Source of the DNA: Paratinospora sagittata
Taxonomy: Eukaryota > Streptophyta > Magnoliopsida > Ranunculales > Menispermaceae
NCBI GenBank assembly: GCA_035771175.1
Contig: CM069599.1
Span: forward strand, 36,147,707 to 36,211,706
DNA: 64,000 bases
Direction: 5' to 3'
The position numbers and the translations under genes are program-made. Numbering within the stretch: the first letter of the stretch is position 1; each line of letters opens with the position of its first letter. The notes under the pieces are model-generated. The model made no database searches and was not told the origin of the DNA. It saw nothing but the letters and a program-made list of their open reading frames with translations. Positions 47,829-62,100 of the stretch are shown here, in pieces.

Positions 47829-49999
47829 AGCTATTGTTGCAATTCATGTCTCTGCTTGCATTGTCCAGGTATCAGTTGTTGAGATCCAAAGAATGTTGCC
47901 TCTAAGTTCTTTGTCATAGTTTTCTGGTTTCTCATATTTTGCTGCTGTTGTGCTGCTCTTTCTTTTTTGTAGGTAAGGTGGAGTTTGAATCTTTGACATT
48001 ATGGGTTGCTTATCTGATATGTCAAAACATTGATTTGTATCCCACCTTCTGTTTGCTATTATTGGTATTAAGAGATGGTTTGCTGAACATTGAAAATTTG
48101 TGTGTTTTTTTATTTTTTTGTGTTACGAATGAAATATGAACAATTTGGTGTTTGTAAGAACAGAAAGCTTATGTTTAATTAGTCTAACGATCAAAGACCA
48201 ATTCCAACTATGTATAAAGCAAGGAATATATCTATGTATTTTAATTTGTGGCATTAGATTGTCTTGAATTTTTAACCAACAATGATTTGAGGTAATCAAA
48301 TGGTATGTAAAGGTGATGCTTCTATTGATGTACATTACGGATGTCAATGTAGCATTACTTCTTTTTGAATTAGATGATTTTTCTCAAGAATGCTAGAATA
48401 CCCTTGGCACTCAAAAGGAACATCAATGGAGGTGTTCCACAAACATTGGAGTCAAGGGCATAATGCCCTGAATGCCAATATTTGCTGTTGATGCTTTCAA
48501 TTTTTCTTATAATATTAAAATGTAATAAACTTAATTTTACCCTCCATTAGCTAAAAAAAGAATTAGTAAATGACTTGATATTTTAGTGAGGCATGTATTA
48601 GAAGTGAAATTATTTATAATTAGTATCACTTCTTATAGGATATCTTTATTATTAAGGATTTTTATTACATCCTTTTTTGGTTAAAATATGGGTTTTTAAA
48701 CAAATGCCCAAAGAGGGTAATGTGAAAATGACTTTACATTATCATATCTTGAGTTTTGGAAGTATTTAGTGTGTAAATCAAACAGATATTAATGCCATCA
48801 AGAATATTCTTTTTTGTCCCTAAGCAACTTGGATAACATATATATCAGAATGCTTTGTGCAGAATGGGGTTAAAAAAATGCAATTTAAATATTTATTTCA
48901 TGAGTTAGATATCCAGATATTTCTTTCTCGAGTTAACGTCGGCTTAACCCTCAATGGAACTAAGTGGAGAAAGTGGATTTATGTGTCCAACTTCATATAG
49001 TTAGTGAAAGGTTTAATTGAGTTAAGTTGAGTTATTTCTTTCATAGTTAAAAATCGAGAACTTGGATAATTTGGAACAGATAAATAATAATAATATTAAT
49101 AATAATAAGGCAATAGAATTCAATAAATAAATTTAGACCTAATGATGAGTTGATAGAGATTTGGGTTAGTGGAGATGTAGAAAGTAGAGTCTAATTGAAA
49201 AAGGGGAAGAGAAGGGAGAGGAAAATGAAATAAAAGAGGGATAGGTAGAGTCCAAATGAAAAAGGAGAGAAGAGGGTAGGAAAAATAGAGTTGAGAATGG
49301 GGTGCCACTTGTGGATTAATTAAGATGGGTACTTAGTTTTTATATATAGTATTGGATTATATAAGTGGAGCTAGTTTCTCTCTCTCTCTGAGATATGGAT
49401 CATGGTGTGGATTACATGTTCTTTTCTCCTGAATCTCACGTACCTCTCACTGATCCACTTACCTTCGAAGCTCTACAAGAGTGTCAATTACCCCTTACAT
49501 TGCTTGCAAAAATAAGTAAATAAATGTAGATTGATAGTTAACATAAAATATTTATAATCATGAATCTTCGACTGGGACGAATAAGTGATTGACCCAGCAA
49601 AAGTGAGTTCAATTCTTGAAGATGTTTCTATTTGGAGAAGTCTAATATTTTGTTTCCGTCTTAAACGAAAATTAGTCCATACCCGAAGGGTGCAATGACT
49701 AAATATTTGACCGGAACATGTCGTATCGTGTGTAGTTTTTTTTTTTTTTTTTTTAACTTTTAGAAAAGACCTTGACCGAAAAAAAAAAACAAAAAAAAAA
49801 CTAAATTATAACAAAACAAACCTGTTAGAAAAGAAAAAAAAAGGAAAAATATGATTTTTTTTTTTTTTTTTGTAAAAAGAAAAAGAACATGGCGTAGAAA
49901 GTAGGCAACCATGCTCATTCTGCTAGCTTCGGGACGAAGATAAAGACTAAAGAGGTCGTCGCTAGGTCTTCTTCCTAGGAACTAGGAATGTTCACACTT

Positions 50000-50005
<6 letters not shown>
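47829..50005 (+). other. Gene A 3' side and AT-rich intergenic region
   Basis: After the stop of gene A there is no recognisable gene. Long A and T runs occur at 49735-49760, 49780-49800 and 49855-49875. The region must contain the terminator of gene A and the promoter of gene B. Confidence 0.5.

Positions 50006-50032
<27 letters not shown>
50006..50032 (+). repeat. (AT)n microsatellite upstream of gene B
   Basis: About 13 AT units lie about 140 bp before the ATG of the second ubiquitin-like exon. TATA-like words are therefore present, but no specific TATA box can be chosen. Confidence 0.75.
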
Positions 50033-50173
50033 CAAGGCACATAGAAAGCTGTTTGATTTTCGTGGCTGACGAGTAAGACGAAGAAGAAGATTCAACTGGA
50101 AGCGAGACAAGGGTGGGTTGCATATATATATTTATATATATCTGAGAAACTAATCTTTCTAATTTGGTTTGCG

Positions 50174-53100
50174 ATGAGCGGAGATATCAAAATGCGGATA
50201 TTAGTAAAGACAGTAAAAGGAACAACAATTAAACTGAGAATTGGGAGGCAAGAGAAGGTCGAGGTTATCAAACAAAAGATTTGGGATAAGGAAGGAATCC
50301 CTCCTGATCAGCAGCGATTGGTACTTGATGGAAAGCAACTGGAAGATGACTCTGTTTTTTACGAAAGATTTGTGATCCAAAGCAGGCAATTATATGATCA
50401 TGGAAAAACCAGTGCCATTATTTGGCTGATATTACGGATGAGAGGAGGTGGAAATGAGGTGATTCATAGACCAGTTCGTCGGACTCAGCCCAGCCCATCT
50501 GATTCTGACGATGAATCATCTGATTCCGAGCCTGCTGAGCTTCCCCAAAATGGTAAATCTAAATTCGCATCATTGTTAATTATCTCACCACACACTCAAT
50601 CACTCACTATGCTCACAGCCTTTGAAACACATCACTGTAATACGTAGTTGTTCTATATTTATAGATTAGAGGGGTAGCTTACGCTCAAAATAACAAGTTA
50701 CTAGTTTGGATCAAATAGTTAAAAACCTTGAAAGTCACTCAAGTTACGATTTTTAGTTTATACAACTACATTATAGTTAGGATAGTTAAATCAATCCCTA
50801 CACCAACGGTTTAGAAATCTGTCCCGTCCATCTAACGCCTTCCTCCCAGAGGACCTACATCGTGTCCTGTGGCCCACAGGTGCACCCACAAACGTGTTTG
50901 TTAAACTGTGGATGATAAAAGCTGCCGCTCCCGTGACTGAACTCTCAATCCCTCTTAAGCCCCTCCAAGCGCCAACCATCGTGCCAACTCGTTGTTGGCT
51001 ATATTTAAATCAAACTTACAACAACATGAAATGGTATTTTGAGTCTCAGCCACATGCCCAACATTTTTCTGGTACTTCTTTTTTTTTTTTTTTCATTTTA
51101 TTAAAATAATTCCATTTTTTTTTTTCTTGTATAGCTAAGCTCACATGTTTAAGAACTTACATTTTCATGTGTGAATCCGTGATTATGTCATAAAAAAAGT
51201 TAGTACTTAAAAATTGTGAAGAATTCCACTGAAATTATATTGAATATAATCAATTTTAATTGTACTAATCTAGAACACTTCAAATTCTAGAGCCACAGAT
51301 AGAAAAATGGAGGTAATAAGCCCGTCAATAATTGAATTTGTTTTACGTAAATAATGTAAATGAATCAAAGTTACATTCAGAAATGACCCTGTTTTATTCA
51401 GTCAGAGTGCCCTTGTTTCCAGTATTAACGACACAGTTATATGCTTAAAATAAATCCTAAGTCGACAGACTTATGGTTATAGATACTTCAAATTTATTGA
51501 TATTGCATTCCTTTAAATTTTTCTATTTGCAGAATGTCTTGAAATGGTTGATTATGCCACACAGCTTTGCATAGTTATGTTGATATACATCTGTTTCATT
51601 TGGTGATAGGTTCTTCTCAATCTATTACTGCCAATGGTGTTTATGCAATTGCGCAAGAACAAGTTACTTCAGAAACAGGGAACTGCGACTTAGCTGCTCT
51701 GGATTGTAATAGCAGGGCAAGTTTATTTCAGACATGCTTTATTTTATTTTACTCTAGTCAATTCACACAATTTGTTCATAACTTCATAGATTTTTCAGAG
51801 TCAAAGGCTCTCAAGATCATTACAAACAAATTCAGATAAGAGAACTAATATATTTGGGAATCTTTGTCTTATAGTTCAGGCAACTCCAAAGTGTCATTTT
51901 ATCATTTCTTCCTATGTCGATATATCATTGAGTACTTAAGTTTAGGATCCGTTGGTTCTTAAGTTTAGAGTCCCCCCCCCCCCTCAAGGGTTTCTGTGTT
52001 GGTTCTTAAGTTTAGAGTCCCCCCCCTCAAGGGTTTCTGTGTAGGGTCCTTTTGGTTTCCTTTCTGAGGTTGGCTGAGGAGTTTTTATTTTATTTTATTT
52101 GGGGAGTCAGTGCCATGGTTTTGGCGCCTGTTGGGTGGTTACTGTGTTGTTTTTGTTGTTCTGTCGGCGTTGTGTGTTGCACTAATGGTGCATCTTTGTA
52201 TTATTTCTTTTGCTTGCATATCTATTATATATATTCAGTTTTTGTCTGCATGAGCTATATAGAATGTAATTGATTCTGTAAGTATAGAAACAAATATTAG
52301 ATTGATTCTGTAATTAATCCTAGAAATCTATATAGAATGTAATTGATTCTGTAAATATAGAAACAATTTGTTTCCCTAATTTAGGACCTAATTTTAGGAT
52401 GAAATTGTATCTATATATTGCCTCTGTTTTAGAGAAGAATACACATCTTTGAACTCTATCTGCAGAAACTCTATTGTCTAACAGTTTTTTCTGAAAAAAA
52501 AGATAAATCATTGAGTACTTTATGATCTTTATACCTTCTAGGTGTCATGTTATGTAAAATTATTTCATTGATTTTGGTAGTTCTCATTTTGTGCAATATT
52601 AATTTTTTACTTGTATCAGGTAGAACCTGCTCCTGTTCTAATCAAGGCAAAAGCGCTGTGGTCTGCTCGATGGGGCTGTATTTCTGAAAAAGAGCGCGTT
52701 TTGAGGAGAGTGCTAGGGTAATGGACCATGAATATTGGTCTTCTTCTGAGATGAGATCTGGCCCATTTTCTTTTCTTTTCTTTTCTTTTTTTTTCAATGA
52801 ATTACCATTAATCATCAAATGGTGATCATGAAGTTACATATGAGCAAATTTTTTTTTAAAAAAGTTTTTTTTAGTGTCTATGGTTTCCAATTTCTATTTC
52901 TTGTGTCTTGCAGTATACTGAACAAGTTGACACAAGAGAATTTTGCTGTTCTTAAGGGTCGACTGATTGATGCTGGGATCACCACACCAGAAATCTTGCA
53001 GGTTTTATACCTTAAATTATTCAAATCAACTCAACAAAGCTTTTTCCCAACCTGCTTCATCCACTCAGCTTGTCAAGTTTATTTCTTATAATTGGATTCA

Positions 53101-56100
53101 CTGGGTCTGCAAATAAAATGCAGGGTGTTGTCTCATTGATACATGAGAAGGCTGTGTTGGAGCCAATATTTTGTCCCATCTATGCTCTTCTTTGTCATGA
53201 TCTAAATAATGAGCTCCCACCATTCCCTCCTGATGAGCCTTGGGGAAGTAACATCACTGTCAAGCGCCTCCTCTTGAGTAATTGCCAATGTACATATGAA
53301 AGTGCTTCAAATTTGAGGGCAGAAGTTAGGCGACCGAGCACTGGCCCTGAACAAGAAATGGAACAAAGAAACAAAGAAAGAATGGTGAAGCTGCGCACTC
53401 TCGGAAACATTCAACTCATAGGAGAGCTTCTAAAGCTGAGGATGCTGACTCCGAGGATTGTTCACAGCATTGTTCAGGTTCTTGTGAAAACTCTATCCCT
53501 ATCCTACTAGGATGTCAATAGGTTGGTTCAATCTTCAAAGTGAGCCAAACTAATGCTTTGGTTCAGTTTGAATGAATTTGGTTTGGGTTAGGTTTGAAAA
53601 AATATATAAACCGATCCGTTTGGTTTGATTCACTGCTTGAGACTTTAAAAATTGATTTAAACCAAATCAAACTAAATTTAAAGTTAAAAGATGTTAATAT
53701 TTTGATCTTTAATGTTTAAGGTTCTTTTATAACATATATATTGCGAATTTACTATAAATATTTGCTTTTTCATTTTAATAAGAAATAATTTCTGATTTAT
53801 TAAATGTATTATTTGATAATTTTATATTTAAAATTTTAAACCGATTAATCTAAATTGAACCACACTGATTATGTTCGATTTTGGTTTGTGCTAGTTGATC
53901 GGTTTGATTTGATTTGACAAAATACCAAATTGATTACATTCGGTTTGAATTAGGTTTGAGCATAAAATCGTCCTAAACCGAATTATTGACACTCCAATAC
54001 ACATAAAAAAAAAAAGAATAAAGTTCTTGCTGTTCTGGAGATTTTATGATTTTACCTATTGTTAATTGCATGTACCAAACAGAAGCTATTGGGAACTGAT
54101 GCAGACACTTGCCCTGATGAGGATAATGTTGAAGCCTTTTGTCAGCTTTTCAATACCATAGGAAAAGAGCTGGATGAAAGCCCCGGGGGGTCCAAGCTTC
54201 TTAATGATGCTCATTTCAACCAACTGAAGAAACTGGCGATGCACCCACACTTGCCACCACGGTTAAGGTTCAAGGTGCTCGATGTTTTGGACCTGCGAGC
54301 TAACAGTTGGGTTCCAAGTGTAGAGGTATGTTTGATTGCCTAAAAATGCTCTATTAGAAATTTCTTCGTATGCAACACCCTTTCAAGATCTTATTTGATA
54401 ATGACAATGATGTAACATCACCACAAATGTGTCAAATGCAAAGAAGGAAACTAAAGAACACAAATTAAACAAGAATCAAACAACAAGAAAGAACAATCAA
54501 CCCACAACACCAAGAAATTATGTGGTTCACCTACGTCCACAGAGGTAGAGATTTCACTACTATTAGAGCAAATCAATACAAGAAATTAGTTCCACTTGTA
54601 GGTCTTAATCTTACCTCTTCTTCCTTTCTTAGGGTTTCTTTCTCTTTTCTTCTTTTCCTCTCTTCTTTCTTTTGTTTTCTCTCCTCTCCCAAAATAGAGA
54701 TGTAAAGATAAAACAATAAGAACTCTCACCACTCTCACTTTCTCTACAAAGAAAAAAGAGCTTAACTAGCCTTTATACATTAGGCTATTACATGGGCTCA
54801 AAAAAACAAACAAGAAATATAATATATTGGGTTAGGCCCACATACATTTGTTTGAAGCCATAAACCCAACACCATGGCATGAATTGTGATAAAAGATCTC
54901 AATCAACCACCACAAATCAAAGCAAATCTCAAGCATAGCCGTTGAGAAAATCAAGCAATCTCCAAAAGATATATACAATCTCGTCTTTGCTGAATAGTCT
55001 TTATAGCTGTTAATTATTATTTTATATATACACCTCTTGTATAGACATATAACTATTATCAAAGAGAATACCTTCTTCTTCAAATCTTCTTTTAATTTCT
55101 CTTGTTCTAAAATTCAAAATGGTATCAGAGCCATCTTCAAACACTTTGACGGTTGAAGAACCCAAGCTTGCTATTCAATCCTTCCACCAATGTTCTAGCT
55201 TGATTTCCATTCAATTATCTACTACAAATTTTCTCATTTGGAAATCACAAATTCTACCTCTTATTCAGAGCCTTGGTCTTGAACATCATATTTTAGATTC
55301 ACAAAAACCAGCTGATGAAATCATTGATTCAGCTGGAACCAAAACAAAAAATTCAAACAAACAACAATGGATTTTGAATGATGGATTACTTACGTCCTGG
55401 CTTCTTGCAAATATGAAGGAAGAGACTAGTAGCATGATCCACGGAGGCGAAACAACTTATTCAATATGACGTGTTGTTCACGACCAATTGTTGCCCGATA
55501 CCAAGGATAACGAGGCCCAACTCAAAGACAGTCTTTATTGCTTAACAAAAGGGACTCGTTCTTTAGATGAATATATCTGCAAATTTAAAGAAATTTGCGA
55601 CAAACTCGCTGCCATTGGAAAACCATTTTCTGATGTAGACAAAGTATTTCAACTCGCAAAAGGACTTCGAAATAAATACAAGGATTTTTGAGTTGCAATT
55701 TTATCGAAACCACCTTATCCTTCATTTAAGCAATTTGTCATGTCCTTTCAAAATTTTGAACAGGTTTATAATACTGAAGAGAAGTCCTCCATTGATCATA
55801 CCCAAGCGTTTTTCGGACAAAGAGGGAGAGGGAGAAACATGCGTGGAGGAAAAGGCAGAGGAAGTGGTCGTCATTTTAATTCTTTTACACAAAGACATCC
55901 AAACCGCAACAACATTAATCTGGCCTCGAACTCCATTACCTCTCTGAAATTCAATAATGATTGGAAAGGATCTCCTAAACAACAAAATCAAGGCAAGGAT
56001 GCTTGTCAAATATGTGGTAGAACAAATCATACCGCTGTCAAGTGCTACTATAGGTATGATTATACTACTGAAGATGAAAGTGCTCATGAAGCAATGGCAA

Positions 56101-59100
56101 CAATGAATCTCCATGGTAATAATGATCCCAATTTTTATGCCGACTCAGGAGCGACATCTCATATGACAAATCAAGAAGGTAATCTTAAATCCCTAAAACC
56201 TTATTTTGGTATTGATAATATTTTTGTTGGAAATGGTCAAGCCTTACCAATTACTCTTACCGGTAATGCTCTACTAAATACTTCACATGGTAAACTTACT
56301 CTTAAAAATGTCTTAGTTGTTCCAAATATCAAAAAGAATTTATTATTTGTTAGCCAACTCATTGATAATAATGCTTGCTCTTTTGAATTTAACTCTTTTG
56401 GTTTTGTTATCAAGGATTCCAAGCAACAGATAATAGCTAAAGGACATAGGCAAGGGAGATTATTTACTCTTAAAGATGGACATGTTGAAGCTTTAGCTGC
56501 AGTCAATAGTAAGGAAACTTCTTCTGACATTTGACATGCTTGTTTAGGGCATCCTAATCATGCCTTTTAGAAAAGTTTAGAAAACAAGAAAGTTATAAAT
56601 ATTTCCAAATGGTTAGCAAAGGATATTCTTTGTACTAGTTGTCAACATGAAAAACATTGCAAACTTTCTTTTAATAAATCAGAATCATTTTCAAATTTTC
56701 TCAAGAATTTTCCCCTTGAGAAAATTTATAGTGACTTATGGGGTGCTCTAATTATTTCATCTAAAAAATTTCAATACTATGTATTATTTGTTGATGATTT
56801 TACTCGATATACGTGGTTATATCCATTAAGGCATACATCTGATTTTTACTCTTGTTTTCTAAAGTTTCAAGCTTTTGTTAAGAATCATTTTGACAGGAAA
56901 ATCAAGAATTTTCAATGTGATGGAGGCGGTGAATTTACTTCAAATGATTTTAGGAATCATTTAAATCAATGTGGGATCAAACAACAAATTTCTTGCCCTC
57001 ATACACTTGAGCAAAATGGATTGGCCGAAAGAAAGCATCATAATATTGTTGAGACAGGCTTAACTCTCATTTTTCATGCTAATTTCCCTCTAATATATTG
57101 TGTAAACGCCTTTTTAAGTGCTACATGTCTTATAAATAGATTACCTCTTTCTACAACTAGTAAGGATACCCCTTATTTTAGTTTATTTGGTAATCATCCC
57201 GATTATTCTAGTTTACGCATTTTTGGATCATAGTGTTTTTCATATTTAAAAACTCCTAGCATGCATAAATTTTTTTAAAAAAAACTGCCCCTTGTGTTTT
57301 CTTGGGGTATAGCCCATTACATAAAGGCTATCGATGTCTTGACCCTTAATCTCATTGTGTATACATTTCTAGACATGTGGTTTTTAATGAAAATAATTTT
57401 TCTTTTATACATAAGGAATCTCCTCTTTCTCAAGATTTTTGTATTACAACCTTTCCTAACTTTGATGAGTGGTTTTCAAGGAAATCAAATGAGAATATTT
57501 CAACCCCTACTTTACCCATTTCTACTCCAAAAAAAAATCTCAATTATTTGACTTTGATATCACATCCCAAGATTATATTCCTCCAAATTCATCTCCACCA
57601 ACTCCTCCCAATAATTTATCTCCTCCTTTTATAGATGCATCTCCTTCCTTTCCACTTGCTAATAATAATTTTTCCATGTCTCCCACTATCACATCTCCTA
57701 CTACACCTGAACCAACTATTGATTCACCTATAACAGCTCCTACTCAACGACCTCAACGTGACAAACGTCCTCCCTGATGTGATGCCCCAAAAATTGTTTA
57801 ATGTAGCCCATTACTCAATTGCATTTTGCCCAAACTTTATGTGTTTGCCTTGATATGTTTAGTGTTTGTTTTATGGTTGTTTAATGTTTGTATATTTGAT
57901 GCTTAATAGTGTATATAAATAGGTGCATTATAAATTGTATATGGGTCATGTTAAATTAAAGTATAATGCATGTGTTATTATTTATGCATGGGCCCATTAA
58001 ACCATAAATTGATATGGGTTAGGAATGATTGAATAAAAGGATAAATGAGAATGAAAATTTGATGTATTAGATGGATTGAACATTTAAAATACATGAAAGC
58101 ATGAGATTGGTTAAAGTACATGTGGTTGGTATGGGTAGTATGAGACCAATACATGTCAAGTTGGTGCATGAGAATTGACAAGTGTCTCATGTCCCATTTC
58201 TCTTCTCCAACACATGTCAAGTTGGTGCATGAGAGTGGACAAGTGTCCCATGCCCTACTTTTCTTCTCCAAGGAAGTCCTAGAGAGTGAGATGAGTGGAG
58301 GGAAAGGAAAAAAAGAAGAGAAAGGAAATAAGAAGAGAAAGAAAGAGGAAGGTGTTTTGAGGGAAGTCTCAGCAATGTTTTCATCAACGAGCTGGATCTT
58401 GGTGATATATGGTTCGATTGAGCTTAAACTTTGTCAACCAGTTATTATCTCATGGTTATTCATTCTGATCGGTGGAGATCTTGATTGGAGTTTTAGTCTG
58501 AGAGATATAACTTCCCAAAAAAAGCTGGTTGGAAAGTCTGGATTTCTCGCACAGTTTAGATCAAACCAATAGATCTCCTAAATCTACCGTTGGATGGATA
58601 TGATATTTGAGAAGGAAGTTCAAAACTGATCTTTATGCATTATGAACGGTTGAGATGTTGATGGGTCAAGTATTTTGTGTGATATAGTCATCTTAGTTCA
58701 AGTATTTGCAGCAGGAAAGGAGAAATTGTCTGATTAGAGACTTGTTCATCAAAGTGGCTTATCTTTTCGGTCCATCGTTGGATTGAGTTGATATTTGGAC
58801 AGAAGGTTTGTTTTATAACATAATTCAATCTGTACGGTTGATTTTGTGATTAAATATTTCTGTTGGTATCTTGATACATTTGAACAGAATATTAAATGGA
58901 AAATTGGTAGGGTTGTTTGTATTAGACCTAAATTTATAATATGAACTGACCTTTTCAAATAGCTTGCATGTCAACTATGTTGACCTAGTTGCCATTTTTG
59001 ATGAATCCATGATGCAAAATCAGTGATATACATGGCTGAACATAGTAACCTAGTGTAAATCGGCAATATGGCCCAAGTATGGAAAATTTCATATTTTAGG

Positions 59101-62100
59101 GCTTTTGATGCCTTTGGCCTAGAATCATTGAATTTATGCAATTTATGTCTAATTGAGTATGATTAGGGTTGATTATGCTACTGATTTGGTGGTTGTGACC
59201 ATATCATGGGTTAGGCCTACTTGTGATAATGGCTCAATTTGGGCATGTTTATGCCTAAGGAATTGAAAATCAGTATTTTTGATTAAATTAAATGGTTTAT
59301 GAATGAGAACTATGCATTAGAGGCCTAAGTCATGTGATTTGAGTTGAATGATGGGATTAGATGGGATTTAGGCCTATTGTCTATATGTGAGCTGATTTAG
59401 GGTTGATGTATAATGTCTATGCGATTAAGCATAGAAATTGATGTATGGTTGGATATTGATGAATGTTTCAGGACCTTGATTGGATTGATTCGGTTTGGTG
59501 TCCATGTGTGGTTAGATAATTCTTGCGAGGCTTGGTTTATGAGTAGACTTCATTTATGATTATATCTTTTATGTCATCATATTACTTATATATATTGTAT
59601 GTTGAAAGCATGAATATGTTCTAATGTTTTGAATGATGCATTGATTTGAGAAAATCTTATGACTTTGGTTAGGCCCATCTATCTGGCTAATAGGGAGACT
59701 TAACTTTGTCATAGGAGGGTTTTAGAAAGGAAATATTTGGGGATGAGAACGGTACGGTGAAATAGACGTGCACTAGTAATCCCAATGCATGTGGAATGTG
59801 GATCCAAATTTATTGGCTTTTACTTGCATCGAACTTATTATAAATGTTTGATATCTATATGTTATGAGCTTTTAATCATGCTACACATTGACATGCATAC
59901 ATGATATTTATTGATGAGTATTGATAGCATATTTGAATTCTATTTACTGGGCATCGTTGGCTCACCCTCATTTTTCTCTTTCAGGTCCTTCTGTCCAGAA
60001 TAAGGGCAAAGGAGTAGTCATATCTTGATGGCCTTGCCCGCGAGAGAATCCAAGGCCTCGATGTGAGTTGAGAGGCATTTTGATTGAACTGTGTTTTAAA
60101 TTATGATATATTATATTTTGGATCATGTAATTATAACACTTACCACATTGTAGTATGGATGAATTGGGACTTGTTAGATAGACCATGTAGGCATATGACA
60201 ATTTTTTTGTACCTATAGTTTTGGACTTTATGTGTATGCTCATCTTGATGGACTATAGGGATTATGGTTTTATTAATGGTTCATTTTTATGGATCATCTC
60301 TTGTCTTGGATGATTAATACGGTTGATAGTTTTGTTTAGTACATTTTTATATTATGTCGTTGTTTGGGATAAGGCTCGTAGGGTTTCAACCACCTCACGG
60401 GGATTGAGGAGTGGTTGGAGATGCCTATGTCGGGGGTCCCGCCCCGGCATTCTGCACGTCATTCCTAGCGGGGTTGGTGGTCCAGGTTGCGGGGTCGTCA
60501 CACCTCATATCTCAAAGACTATGTTTGTCCTACCACTACCTCTCACAATGCCTCGCTTGTTTCCATTGAAGAACCCAAAACTCTTACGATTGCTCTCAAG
60601 TATGAAAATTGGAAAGATGCTATGCAAGATGAGATTGATGCTTTAAACCTTAATAACACTTGGACACTAGTACCTCGACCAAGTGATGCCAATGTCATTG
60701 GTAGCAAGTGGGTATACCGTACTAAATTCAAAGAAGATGGAACCATAGATCGTTTCAATGCTCGCCTAGTGGCTAAAGGGTACACTCAAATACCTGAATT
60801 TGATTTTGGTGAAACTTTTAGTCTCATTGTCAAGCCAACAACCATCTACGTCACTATGCACTTCAACTAGACTCTCAAGCAACTTGATGTTAAAAACGCC
60901 TTTCTAAATGGCGTTCTTCATGAACGGGTTTTCATGGAACAACTCCCTGGTTTTGTGAATCTAAACTTCCCCAATCATGTTTGTTTTTTACACAAATCTC
61001 TATGTGGTCTTAAACAAGCACCTCGTGCTTGGTTTGCCAAACTATCCTCTAGTCTCATTTGTCTTGATTTTCTTTGTAGTAAAGCTGATCAATCTTTATT
61101 TATTTATCGTTCTAAAACTATACTAATTCTTTTGCTTGTCTATGTAGATGATGTGGTTATCACTGACAACAACTATAAGTTTATCTCTCATTTCATTACT
61201 CGATTGAACAAGGAATTCTCCCTTAGAGATCTAGGCACCCTTCATTATTTTTTGGGTATTGAAGTCAAACACTTTTCACATGGTCTTCTACTTACCCAAA
61301 CAAAGTATGCTAGGAACCTTTTAGCAAAAGCGTGTATGCTTAATGCCACCAAAATTAGTACTCCTATTGCTAAAAACCAAATTTCCCTTCCAGATGATAC
61401 ACATCCCACTAACCCTACTACATATAGGCAACTATGTGGTTCCCTCCAATATTTAACTTTTACTGGACCAGATCTCACTCATGTTGTTAACTTAGTTTGC
61501 CAACATTTTCAAAATCCTACCATGAAGAACCTTCGGGCAGTTAAGCGTATCATGCAATATATAAAGGGACTCTTACTTATGGTGCGCGACTTTTATCACA
61601 AAGCTCACTTACTCTTAATATTTTTTGTGACACAGATTTGGTCGGTTGTCCAATTACTAGACAAAGTACAACTGGGTTCTGCATATTTATTGGCTCCAAC
61701 TGCATTTCATGGACATCAAAGAAGCAACCTGTCGTGTCCCGCTCAAGTGCGGAAGCTAAGTACCATGCCTTAGCCATTACTATTGCAGAAATCACACGGC
61801 TTCAGAATCTGCTACACGCTATTGGGATAAAACTTGAACGACGTCCATTGTTGTTGTGTGACAACAAGAGTGTCATTCACTTGTCTTACAGTCTGGTGTT
61901 TCATCCTCGCACAAAACAAATTGAGATCGACTGTCATTTTTTTCGAGAAAAGTCACTGTTGGAGCCCTTCATCTACGTTATTTTCATACATCGAAACAAA
62001 TTGCTGATGTACTCACTAAAGCCTTACCAAAAGATTTGTTTCAAGATTTCCGTCACAAGCTAGGCGTTCATTCACCTTTACTGCCAAGCTTGAAGGGGGT

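Noticed and set aside
52258..52487. Possible solo LTR in an intron of gene B
   Set aside because: TGTAATTGATTCTG and GTCTAACA ends are suggestive, but the start is internally repeated and no target duplication was found.
54407..54873. Possible solo LTR left of the copia element in gene B
   Set aside because: The sequence has LTR-like features (CATAAACCCAACA end, TGTAACATCACC start) but no polypurine tract, second copy or target duplication could be shown.
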